Shown piece by piece: positions 26,934-35,474 of a stretch of 54,558 nt of DNA. This stretch comes from GCA-003244245 sp052390115 (GTDB lineage Bacteria > Actinomycetota > Actinomycetes > Mycobacteriales > Pseudonocardiaceae). How positions within the stretch are numbered: the stretch's first letter is position 1; the number at the start of each line of letters is the position of its first letter. The translations under genes were made by a program, and so were the position numbers. Below the pieces are notes generated by a model. The model had not been told where the DNA came from. It was given only the letters and a program-made list of their open reading frames with translations, and did not search any database. The DNA lies in assembly GCA_052390115.1 (NCBI GenBank), contig JBQTHE010000016.1:1-54558 (forward strand). The letters are read 5' to 3'.

Positions 26934-27174
26934 GGCCGATCCAGCAACTCAGCGAGGTCGCCGACGAAGACGTCGGCCTCGCCGGTGGCACGCGCACGCT
27001 GCGCCAGGAAGTCGTCGAACATCAGCTTCTCCAGGCCGTCGCATGCTGCTTGGCCGTCTGAGTGAGCACGCCGTCCAGGTCGAAACAGGAAGGCAGGTGC
27101 GGTGTCGGGTATCCCGAGCGCGCCGATCGGCGCGGGGGTGGTGCGGGGGTTCGTGCGGCCGGGTCGCGGCTCAC
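26930..27174 (-). pseudogene. Internally deleted beta-phosphoglucomutase (HAD hydrolase)
   Basis: Starts at GTG 27174 with VSRDPAARTPAPPPRRSARS, then the HAD motif I in SCFDLDGVLTQTAKQHATAW (the two Asp are kept). It shifts frame at about 27020 and continues KLMFDDFLAQRARATGEADV, ending FVGDLAELLDRP at TGA 26930-26932, which overlaps the GH65 GTG. A complete enzyme is about 230-250 residues; only the first 45, a short middle piece and the last dozen residues remain, so nearly the whole catalytic and cap domain is missing. The retained end DVFVGDLAELL matches a normal C-terminus, which shows an internal deletion rather than a C-terminal truncation. Confidence 0.75.
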
Positions 27175-27251
27175 GTGGTGGACGATAGCGCGGCCCACCG
27201 TGGCGCCGGCCGGTGCCCGTGATGTGACCCAGCGGCTATCCCGTGAGCCGA

Positions 27252-28649
27252 TCAGGCAGGTTTGATGTTGGCGTTGAGATGGAAGGTGTTGTACGGGTCG
27301 TACTCGGCCTTGATCCGGGCCAACCTCTCGTACTTGGTCGGGCCATAGGACGCCCGCACCCGGTCCTGATCGTCGTCGGTCATGGAGTTCACGTAACCAC
27401 CCGAGTCTCGGGCGAACGGCCGCAGCGCGTTCCATACCGAGCGGACCCAGGCCCGTTCGGTGTTCAGCAGCTCGGGAGTCGGGCCTATCCCAGCGATGTT
27501 GACGACGTAGCGTGGTGCCCGCCCACCGCCGAAGGCGGTCTCGTCATCGCCGACCGCCGAATACGCCCCGTCCAGCCGGAACACCAGACAGAAGCTCATC
27601 GGCGACATCTTGGCGGGTATCTGATCAACGATCACCGCGATCGCGTCGTCGGTGAGTTCGTCGAGGTATATCACCTCTTGATAGCCCAGAAGTCCCCAGG
27701 GAGCGGTCTCGTCGAGCGTCCGCTGTAACGCAACGTACGGGATCGGGGTGACGAGCTCGAACAGCGGCGGCAGTGCCTCGCGAATCGGCGCGACGAGCCG
27801 AGCGTGCTCCTCCGCGGAGGAGAATCCAACCACGATCAGCAAGTAGCCGGGAATGAAATGGTACTGCTGGGGGACAAACGGCGCCGGCGGGGCGTTGAGC
27901 CCGATCGCGATCTGTGCGCCGGCGTCGGCGGGAAGTGCAGGAACGATGTCGCGGGCCAGACGCAGCACCTGTTCGCCGTCGTCCATACCCCAGAAAAACA
28001 GTCCCAGGTGCACCTCTGGTCCGACCGGGTGCAGCTCGAACTCGAATGCCGTGACGACGCCGAAGTTGCCGCCCCCGCCGCGGACCGCCCAGAACAGGTC
28101 GGCGTGCTCATCGGCCGACGCGTGCACGTAGCGGCCGTCAGCGAGCACAATGTCGACCGAGACCAGGTTGTCGATGCTCAACCCGGCCTTGTGGGTCAGC
28201 CATCCGATGCCACCACCCAGTGTCAGACCGCCGACCCCGGTGTGGCTGATCACTCCGGCCGGTACTGCCAGGCCATGCGTCTGGGTTGCCGCGTCGAGCT
28301 CCGCGATGGTGGCACCGCCGCCCACCTTGGCCCGACCATCAGCAGTTGAGATCGAGACCCGGCGCATCGCGCTGAGATCGATCATCAGTCCGCCGTCGCA
28401 AACGCCGGCTCCGGAAAAGGCATGGCCCCCGCCGCGCACCGAGATCTCCAACATCTGCTCTCGGGCGAAGGTGAGCGCTGCCGCGATATCGGCTGGCGAC
28501 ATGCAGCGGGCAATCGCGGCCGGGCGACGATCGATGTCGTTGTTCCATTGTATGCGCGCAGTGTCGTAATCTGCGTCGTCCGGCGTGATCACCTTGCCTG
28601 CTAGCACCGTGCGGAGCGCCTCCAAGTGGTGAGTCGAGATTTGCATCAT
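27252..28649 (-). CDS. FAD-linked oxidoreductase, berberine-bridge (BBE) type
   Basis: 465 residues; ATG 28649 follows GGGAGCGG on the minus strand, and 31 in-frame upstream codons are not protein-like. The PCMH FAD domain has EISVRGGGHAFSGAGVCDGG, where the His in GGHAFSG is the usual 8-alpha-histidyl FAD attachment, and VISHTGVGGLTLGGGIGWLT, where the Cys that gives bicovalent attachment in some relatives is Thr. The C-terminus, YDPYNTFHLNANIKP, is the BBE domain. Bacterial members oxidise sugars or tailor natural products. It lies 211 bp downstream of the Gly-rich peptide on the same strand, which makes a tailoring role possible but unproven. Confidence 0.85.
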   Translation of the reverse strand: MMQISTHHLEALRTVLAGKVITPDDADYDTARIQWNNDIDRRPAAIARCMSPADIAAALTFAREQMLEISVRGGGHAFSGAGVCDGGLMIDLSAMRRVSISTADGRAKVGGGATIAELDAATQTHGLAVPAGVISHTGVGGLTLGGGIGWLTHKAGLSIDNLVSVDIVLADGRYVHASADEHADLFWAVRGGGGNFGVVTAFEFELHPVGPEVHLGLFFWGMDDGEQVLRLARDIVPALPADAGAQIAIGLNAPPAPFVPQQYHFIPGYLLIVVGFSSAEEHARLVAPIREALPPLFELVTPIPYVALQRTLDETAPWGLLGYQEVIYLDELTDDAIAVIVDQIPAKMSPMSFCLVFRLDGAYSAVGDDETAFGGGRAPRYVVNIAGIGPTPELLNTERAWVRSVWNALRPFARDSGGYVNSMTDDDQDRVRASYGPTKYERLARIKAEYDPYNTFHLNANIKPA

Positions 28650-28860
28650 GGAACCGCTCCCAGGCGTCGGATAAGCACCGGCGTGCGCCTGGTGCGACTT
28701 AAGTACAGCGTTAGTGTGCCGGGATCCCCAACAATCGCACATTGACGATCACCTCGTTACTCGCTGAAACCAATGATGAGGGGAGGGGCAGCCGCCTCCG
28801 GCCGCCCCTCCCTCGCCAACGGCACCGCACGCGATCACCCAGCGGCACCGCCGCGACCTG

Positions 28861-29133
28861 TCAGCTGTAGCAGGCGCCGCCAGCACCACCATCGGCGCTG
28901 CCGCCAGCGCCGCCGACGCCGGCACCGGCGCTATTGGTCTGGTCTCCGAACAGGTTGATGTTCAAGAGGTTGAGACCGAGGCCACCCCGGCCGACGCCGC
29001 CGTCGCCACCCACGCCGCCGTTGCCGCCGCGGCCACCGCAGGCGCCGGCGCTGAACAGCGACAGGACGGTACGGGCCGGCAACAGCTCGACGTGCTGCTC
29101 GTTGATCTCGGTAATGCTCAGTGCATCAGACAT
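28861..29133 (-). CDS. Gly-rich small peptide with RiPP-like leader
   Basis: 90 residues; ATG 29133 follows a perfect AGGAGG six bases upstream, the best ribosome-binding site in the window. Residues 1-29 (MSDALSITEINEQHVELLPA then RTVLSLFSA) form a charged, non-repetitive leader; residues 30-90 are a Gly/Ala/Asn-rich stretch (GGRGGNGGVGGDGGVGRGG, NLLNINLFGD, AGAGVGGAGGSADGGAGG) with one Cys near the start (ACGG) and one near the end (ACYS). The leader/core organisation recalls precursor peptides, and similar ELLPARTVLS leaders occur, as far as I recall, in small Gly-rich actinobacterial proteins. It may instead be a structural Gly-rich protein. No maturase other than the BBE-type oxidoreductase downstream is visible. 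Confidence 0.7.
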   Translation of the reverse strand: MSDALSITEINEQHVELLPARTVLSLFSAGACGGRGGNGGVGGDGGVGRGGLGLNLLNINLFGDQTNSAGAGVGGAGGSADGGAGGACYS

Positions 29134-29149
29134 CGAATCCTCCTAGGGA

Positions 29150-29790
29150 ATGTAGTCCCGGCGGTGTCCGGGGCAAAAGACACCTCATCGGTGGCATGCC
29201 GATTCGGCAATACACACCCTGCCCAGCGACGCCGCACCGGGCAATCAGTAGTCGCACGTAAGTCTTCACGTGAGCTACGTAGCCATGGAGTCGGTTTCCT
29301 AATACGTAGCCAGCGGTGAAATAGACGTAGGTGTCAGACGCCGGGTACCTACTTACGGTGTACGCCCGGCCTGGCTTGCGCGCCAAGTCCAGCATACGAC
29401 ACCCATGTTTGTTTGAATACTTCGAATACACAGTGTGACATCGCTTGAGGCGCCACCGGCGTTTCGCGATCGGCGGCAAGTAGTGGTCCGGACCTCGCCG
29501 GCGCGCAAGAACTGGTGGCGCACCTTCCTCCCGTTCCGTCCGAGGAGGAATATAACTCGCACACCGCATAGATCAGCTGCCTTTTATCTGGGTTCTTTGG
29601 GCTCCCTGAACCGCGATGCTGCAACGGCACTGCGATATTGCCTTCCGCTTCCGACCGAAGGATCCGCGCACAATAGCGCTACCAGGCAGGGCCTGGCCCG
29701 TTGAAGGAGCGCCAATCGACGTCGGCGGCCCCGCAACACCTCGGTGAGCAGTCGGTCGCAACCATCTCATTGCGAGGTCAGGGAGGTGCC
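29150..29790. other. Long non-coding stretch upstream of the Gly-rich peptide
   Basis: About 640 bp of lower-GC sequence in which no frame has convincing protein composition; the longest open frames are rich in Arg/Pro and have no start signals. It must hold the promoter of the Gly-rich peptide. I see no tRNA, CRISPR or clear IS end. Confidence 0.4.
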
Positions 29791-29792
29791 GT

Positions 29793-30158
29793 CTAGCCCC
29801 GCAAGGACGTCATCACAGTTCGGCTGACGAGGGTGTCGTGACAGGTTTGGCACGAGGTGCCGTTGCAGTAACTAGCCGGGCGTATGTGCGGGAGATAGTA
29901 GGCGCCGGCGAGCGCGCTTAGCGCATCGCAGCCGGGGTGAGTCACATGGGTCGCCATGTTGCGCCGGTAGCACGGGTGGGCAACGAACGTCATGATCAAC
30001 TCGGCGACCGATCCTGGCAGCATCAGGGGCTCGTCGCCGAGGGTCAGACAGATATCGTCCCCGTCGATGGTGATGGCTTCGCGGCGCAGGCAGACGCACG
30101 GTCTTGCGGGAGTGTGTCCTCGTAGCGGACGCGATTTACCTGAAACCCTGCCTATCAA
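29793..30158 (-). pseudogene. Fragment resembling the recombinase-like protein of the Tn7-like element
   Basis: An open frame with natural-looking middle part: CVCLRREAITIDGDDICLTL, GDEPLMLPGSVAELIMTFVA, HPCYRRNMATHVTHPGCDAL. It aligns by eye with the 34517-35450 protein (STIDDHPDGMSILLGQRPTD then VPEPFAQLLRDH), sharing an acidic beta-hairpin, LG--P---P and a following helix. After HIRPASY it degenerates, and the start is arbitrary. I read it as a truncated relative of tyrosine-recombinase-like ORFs, perhaps from an older or deleted copy of the element. Alternative: an unrelated small gene. Confidence 0.35.
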
Positions 30159-30215
30159 GATCGGGTCTATCCACCCGCGATCAAGGCCCCGCGATGCGAC
30201 GTCTGGCGGCGTCCG

Positions 30216-30394
30216 TCAATGTGCGGTGATCGATCCACGCCGTACCGCGCACGACCACGCAGGGCGTGTTCTCCGACCCCCCGTCACGCAAGCTGCCCAA
30301 TGGCTGGTCGTTCAACCTCGGCAACGAGAGGTTCGTGGCCGCCGACCAACAGGACTACGAGGTCATCGGCAGGACAACTCCGGCCCCGAGGTAG
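30216..30394 (+). pseudogene. Short 3' gene fragment of unknown type
   Basis: Between an upstream in-frame TGA and TAG 30392-30394, one frame reads TTTQGVFSDPPSRKLPNGWS then FNLGNERFVAADQQDYEVIG, which has ordinary protein composition, whereas the other frames do not. There is no start codon or upstream continuation, so it is probably the tail of a deleted gene. I do not recognise the family. Confidence 0.25.
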
Positions 30395-30408
30395 CCCTGT
30401 GAGCCACC

Positions 30409-32908
30409 ATGGGACCGTGGACGACAGCCCAGGAGCCCGACCCGACCCGTCGATCCGTGCTGTCCTCGCACGTGGTCGGACGGGACGGCGAGCTGGCCGC
30501 GCTCGACGAAGCACTCGCAACGGCCGCCAACGGTCGCGGGGGTGTGGTTTTTTTCTGGGTGAGGCCGGGATCGGCAAGTCGCGCCTCGCTCAGGTCATGG
30601 CATCGGATGCCGAGCGCCGTGGGTTGGCGCTCCTGCGGGGGCGGGCGGTAGGCACCGCCACCCCTGTCCCGTATCGGCCTCTCGCGGAGGCGCTCTGCGC
30701 GGCGGTGCGTGTCGGTGGTGGGCTTACGTCGGAGCTGTCGCCGTTCCGAGCCATCCTCGGGCGTTTGGTGCCGGAGTGGCGCGTCGAGGGGCGCGGCGGC
30801 CTGGACGACTCGGTCGTGGCGCTGGCTGAGGCGGTCCTGCGCTTCCTGCGGGCCATGGCCGGTGACCGGGGCTGTCTGCTCGTCTTGGAGGATCTCCACT
30901 GGGCTTCGCCGCCGCGGTTCTGGGCCGGCGTTTCGACTGGGAGCTCCTTCAGGCGCTCACAGCGCTCCCGGAGAACGTCGTCCTTGCCGGTTTGCACGCC
31001 GCGGTTGATGCCCAGATCGTTGCCGTCGACGTTGATGGGCCCGCGTTCCGGTTCCGGCACGCCCTCTCGCGTGACGCGGTACTGGGCGAACTCCTTCCAC
31101 CCGAGCGATCGGCGTTGTCGCGCCGTGCGCTCGAGGCGATCGAGGCCGCGCACCCCGGTCTCCCCGGAGGCTGGTGCGAGCTGGCCGCGGAGCTGGCCGA
31201 GGGCGCCGGGGCCCGCCTGCGAGCAGCGACGCTCCTCGCCGAGGCAGGTCGACGTGCGCTCCGCCGGGGCGCGCTCACCAGCGCCGAGGCGACCCTCGAA
31301 CGGGCCTATGCCCTGGTCCCTGGCGAAGACCCGATCGTCGCCGACGTCGAAGGCTGCCTCGTCGAAGTGCTTTCCCTGGCAAGCAAACACGACCGAGCCG
31401 TCGAGGTGGGTGAGTCCCTGCTCCGCCGGCTCGGCAACGATCCCGGCGCCGCCCGCAAGCGGGCCGAGGCGCACCTCCAGCTGACCCGGGCCGCAGTGGC
31501 AGCGACCCACTGGGACGAGGCGCGCTACCGCCTGGAGCAGGCGCGAGTCGACGCGGCGGAGGGCGCCGACGAACGCCTTGCGGCGCGGGTGAATGCGCTG
31601 GGGGGCACAGATCGCGATCCTGCGACATCCGGAGGAGGCCGCCTCGCTCGCACCGCCCTGGAGATCTCCGAGCGTCTCGATCTGCCCGAGGTCGCCTGTG
31701 AGGCGCTCGAGGTCCTCGGACGGTTCGAGCGACCACACGACCGGGAGGCAGCGGAGGTCACCTTCGCGCGGGCCTACGCCATTGCCAACGACCACGACCT
31801 GACGGTCTGGCGGTCGCGGGCCCTCCACGAGCTGGGCACCATCGACCTCGTCAGCGGCCGGGCCTTGACCCGCCTCGAGGAGGCCCGGCAACTCGCGCTG
31901 AGCCAGGGGGCGCTGGCAACCGTCGCCGTCCTGGAGGTGCAACTCGCTGCCGGCTTGGCCGTGCGGGAGGACCCTGATGCCGCCATGGTCGCCGCCCGCC
32001 GAGGCGCCGAGTTGGCGAGAAGGCACCGCCTCGACCAGACGCTCGCCGCCGCGCTCGCCTTCGAAGCGCTGGCCCACGCCCGCGCCGGGCGTCGGGACGA
32101 AGTGGAGCGCTGTGCCCAGGAGGCGATGGCCCACGGCGGCGAGGCCCCCGACATCGCTGTCATCACCGCCTTCGAGCGAGGCGTCCTCGCCTTCGTGGAA
32201 GAGGATCGACCCGAGTCGATCAGCCAGCTCTAGCGGGCCATGGCATCGGCATCGGCGTCGTCGGGTGACCAGTCCTCGGGCCCGGTCGCTGGGGTGTGGG
32301 TGCTGCTGCGTGAGGTCAACGCCGGGGGTGGCGAGGCCCCCGCCCGGGTCACCACGGCCGAACCGGTGCACTTCCTGGCACGCGCCTACATCCGGTACGC
32401 CGAGGCGGTGGCGTCGGGCCGGGCGGGATCGTCCGAGCAGGCCCTCGCATTCGTGGCAGAGGCCGATGGGTTGCTGGAGGGGTTCGAGTGGTTCCGGCAG
32501 TACGGGCGGCGGCTGGTCGCCGAAGCCGCCGTTGCCGATAACTGGGGCCACCCGGTGGCCTGGCTCGGCGAGGCCCAGGCGTTCTTCGAGCAGCTGGGAC
32601 AGGAGCGGATCGCGTCGGCGTGCCGGTCCTTGCTGCGCCGGGCAGGGGCGCCGGTCAGGCGGCGACGTGGCGTCGAGGACGTCCCACCGGCCCTGCGCGC
32701 GCTGGGGGTCACGGCCCGGGAACTGGAGGTGCTGCGCCTCCTCGCCACGGGCATGTCGAACAAGGAGGTCGGGAGCCGACTCTATCTGTCGCCCCGAACG
32801 GTGGAACGCCACATCGCCAACCTGGTTGCCAAGACCGGCGTGGAACGGCGGACCCAGCTCGTGGCGCTCGCCGCTCGCACCGTCGGGACCGGAGTCCCAC
32901 CGGCCTGA
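30409..32908 (+). pseudogene. LuxR-type regulator with AAA ATPase domain, broken
   Basis: Starts MGPWTTAQEPDPTRRSVLSS, HVVGRDGELAALDEALATAA; the frame breaks at a T7 run (30548-30554) inside the P-loop, and the next frame continues FFLGEAGIGKSRLAQVMA (Walker A) to LLVLEDLHWAS (Walker B). A second shift with loss of about 100-150 residues occurs near 30915-30935, after which RRFDWELLQALTALPENVVL and the long TPR-like helical region run to ESISQL, interrupted by an in-frame TAG at 32231-32233. The frame reopens through LGVTARELEVLRLLATGMSN and LYLSPRTVERHIANLVAKTG (LuxR helix-turn-helix). Three lesions make expression of a working regulator unlikely unless several are sequencing errors. Confidence 0.8.
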
Positions 32909-33041
32909 GGACGTGCAGCACGCCTATTTGGGGACATGCCTCGCGCGACATGGCGGCTCCGCCTCATCTGCGCTCCCGTCGCTCCCGGCAGGATCGTCGT
33001 GCGACGCGACGGTCGCGGCGCATGGCGCAAGGAGGCGGCCA

Positions 33042-33984
33042 TGGAAGAGAACAACCCGCCGACTCGGGAGAGACGGTCGATGTCGGCGGAGGAGTCCACG
33101 TCTACTCCTCGCCCGACTACGCGCTCGATGTGAACTCCGTGTTCGTCCTCACGTCCGACGGCGTCGTGGTCCTCGACAGCCAACTGCTCCCGCGCCATGC
33201 AGAGGCGGTGATCCGTGAGATCCGGGCGCGGACCGACCAGCCGATTCGGTACGTCTCCAACAGTCACCATCATCCCGACCACACCTTCGGGAATCCCGTG
33301 TTCCTCGAACAGGGTGCTGAGCTGGTATCGAGCTACTTCACGGCCAGGATGATCGACGGCAGCGCCTTCTGGTACCTGATGTTCCTCTCCGGTATGTGGG
33401 GGGAGCACCTCCCGCCCACCTACGCCGTGCCGCGGCAGACATTCGTCCGCTCTCGCGAACTGTGGGTGGGCAGGACCGCCGTCCAGCTCTTCGAGTTCAC
33501 CGACAGCACGACCGTGGCCGGGGAGTCGGTCGACGTGACCATGGCCTGGCTCCCGCAGGCGAGAGTGCTCCACGTCGCCGACGTGGTCTGGCCCGGAGCC
33601 CACACCTTTTTCGCCGACGGCACGAGCGTGCCCGACTGGTTCATCCAGCTCGGGCACCTTCGGGAGCTGATCAAAGATCTGAGACCGCGGGTGATCGTGC
33701 CCGGTCATGGAGCGCCCGGAGACGTGGGCATGATCGATGCGCAGGAGCGGTACCTACTCGCCGTGGCCCGGATGGTCGAGGACTACTGCCGCGGCGGAGA
33801 GGCGCCTCTCACCGATGAGGACAAGATGAGACTGCGCCAAGACATCATCAATGAGTTCACCCAGCACCGCAATCACATACCCCTGGACATCAGTCTGCAA
33901 TTACTGCAAATGCTCGGGCCAGTGGCTTTTCTCGTCGGTCGCCCCGATGGTACGACCGCTGCCCGCTTGCCGACGTTCCTATGA
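33042..33984 (+). CDS. MBL-fold metallo-hydrolase (start frameshifted)
   Basis: The best start is ATG 33042, preceded by AAGGAGGCGGCC, but that frame reads MEENNPPTRERR and must shift by one base near 33060 to enter the main frame, which begins SGETVDVGGGVHVYSSPDYA. The body is an intact metallo-beta-lactamase fold of about 300 residues: VFVLTSDGVVVLDSQLLP, metal motif SNSHHHPDHTFGN, LHVADVVWPGAHTF and VIVPGHGAPGD. An alternative start in the main frame is ATG 33022, without a good ribosome-binding site. It resembles the SoxH/cyclase-like MBL proteins of unknown substrate. It follows the broken regulator in the same direction and may have been its target. Confidence 0.75.
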
Positions 33985-34030
33985 GTGCTCGTACACCTTC
34001 GAGACGGCAACTATTCGAGAGGAGACCGAC

Positions 34031-34336
34031 ATGTACCTGTTGCGTGAGATCTACCAGGCGGAACGGGGGAAGGCGCCGGAGATCGTAGCGGCCTTCAAGG
34101 TTCTGGATCAGGTCTTTGAAAAGGGGGGGGGGTACACAAACCGGCGGATCTACGTGGACTACGCCGGGCCCATGGATACGGTCATCTACCAATGGGAATT
34201 GGATAGCCTCGATCAGTATTTCAGCATGGAACGCGGGTTCTTCATCGATCCGGGTGCCGAGGCAAAGGCGCTTATCGACTCCATGAACGACAAGGCACGA
34301 TCAGGCTCCAAGGAGATCTACGAAGTCATCCAGTAG
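34031..34336 (+). CDS. Small NIPSNAP/dimeric alpha-beta-barrel-like protein
   Basis: 101 residues, ATG 34031 after GAGAGGAGA. MYLLREIYQAERGKAPEIVA, AFKVLDQVFEKGGGYTNRRI and MDTVIYQWELDSLDQYFSME look like a ferredoxin-like/NIPSNAP-type dimeric barrel; the family is often paired with small hydrolases or oxidoreductases. The coding sequence holds a G10 tract (34123-34132) in the KGGGY segment, where slippage would switch the gene off. It lies 46 bp after the MBL-fold gene and is probably in the same transcript. Confidence 0.6.
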   Translation: MYLLREIYQAERGKAPEIVAAFKVLDQVFEKGGGYTNRRIYVDYAGPMDTVIYQWELDSLDQYFSMERGFFIDPGAEAKALIDSMNDKARSGSKEIYEVIQ

Positions 34337-34516
34337 CAACTCCACAGCGGGCGGCGAGGTCCGCGCTCGGCCGCCGGGCGGCCCGTCGTCATCGACTGGG
34401 CCGACGGTTCGCCGCAGGAGACCGGGACCGGCTCGATCTCGAGACGACCATCGACGCCACGCCCGTCCAAGCCACCCGAGCTGCAGCGCCAGTGCTGGTC
34501 AGACTCGATCGGCATC

Positions 34517-35450
34517 TCATCGACCTGCGATACGACGTCCGGCGTAGCGCGCCCAGGGCTCGGCGGCTTTGTCCGCGTGGAGGAAGGCGACCTGCGGGCT
34601 GTCGCCGAGTGCTTCGGCGACCAGGGAAGGTGGCACCTCGAACACGAGTTCGCCAATCGCTCGGTTGCGGGCGCCGAGGAGGTTGACGCCGAGGTCGCGG
34701 AGACGGTCCATCACGGTGTTGGGATGAAGGTGCCGCCCGGCGAGCGTGCTGGGGAAGAGCCATGGACTGGCGGGCCCGGCACCGGTTCGGAGGTTGGGGC
34801 GCTGCGCGATGTGGTCGCGCAGCAGCTGGGCGAACGGCTCTGGGACGTCGGTTGGTCGCTGGCCGAGCAGGATGCTCATGCCGTCGGGGTGGTCGTCGAT
34901 GGTGCTGAGCTTGAGCGTCGCGATCTTGACCAGGGGCTGGGCATAGAGCAGGAGCAGCATGCCGGCGGCGCGGTAGGGGAGGGACTCGCTGGTGCCGGTG
35001 AGTAGCTCATTGATCCATGCCAGCCGCTGGTCCTGGGTGAGCGACGGGCTGGTGCGCGCGGCGCGGTGTTGCACGGCGACTTTCGTGTTGAGGCGGGTCC
35101 TCTTGGCGACGATGAAGAAGGTGCGGATCGCGGTCGTGGTGGTCGGCCCGGTGGCCAGCCACTCGTCGATGTCGGATTGGGTGCAGCTCGCCGCTGTCCG
35201 CTGGTAGATGTTGTGGAGCCAGACGAGGAACTTGATCGCCTCGGTGATCTCCTGCTTGGCCGAGTGCGCCGGACCACGGGTAGGGGCACCGGCGGCGGCT
35301 TTGACGCGGATGCGGCCATAGCGGACCTTGCAGACCCCGAAAGCGCCGAACTCGCGGGCATGAGGGTTACGCGCGAAGTCGATCGTCTGTCGGTTCCCGT
35401 TGTAAGTGAGCAGCTGGGTGGTCGTTGGCCTGCGGGTTGTTCAGGTTCAT
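34517..35450 (-). CDS. Tyrosine-recombinase-like protein of the Tn7-like element (catalytically degenerate)
   Basis: About 308 open codons end at TGA 34517. The only ATG near the 5' end (35450, MNLNNPQANDHPAAHLQ) is in another frame, so a one-base shift near 35420 is needed. The N-terminal half (LTYNGNRQTIDFARNPHA, EAIKFLVWLHNIYQRTAA, SDIDEWLATGPTTTTAIRTF) resembles a core-binding domain; the C-terminal half follows the tyrosine-recombinase catalytic fold: RAAGMLLLLYAQPLVKIATL, SPWLFPSTLAGRHLHPNTVM, GARNRAIGELVFEVPPSLVA and EALGDSPQVAFLHADKAAEP then WARYAGRR. The usual Arg of box I and the HxxR box II are not preserved (ARNR), so it may bind DNA without cleaving it. It is the last gene of the tnsA-tniQ operon, 25 bp after tniQ. 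Confidence 0.6.
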
Positions 35451-35474
35451 TGGGGCATCCGGGAGCCGTTGGTT

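Noticed and set aside
28950..29060. CRISPR-like short repeats (GCCGCCG-rich) near the Gly-rich gene
   Set aside because: These are codon repeats for Gly-Gly-x within the coding sequence; no spacer structure.
29126..29569. 147-residue minus-strand ORF upstream of the Gly-rich peptide
   Set aside because: No ribosome-binding site, Arg/Pro-rich composition and no motif; the strong RBS belongs to the Gly-rich ORF.
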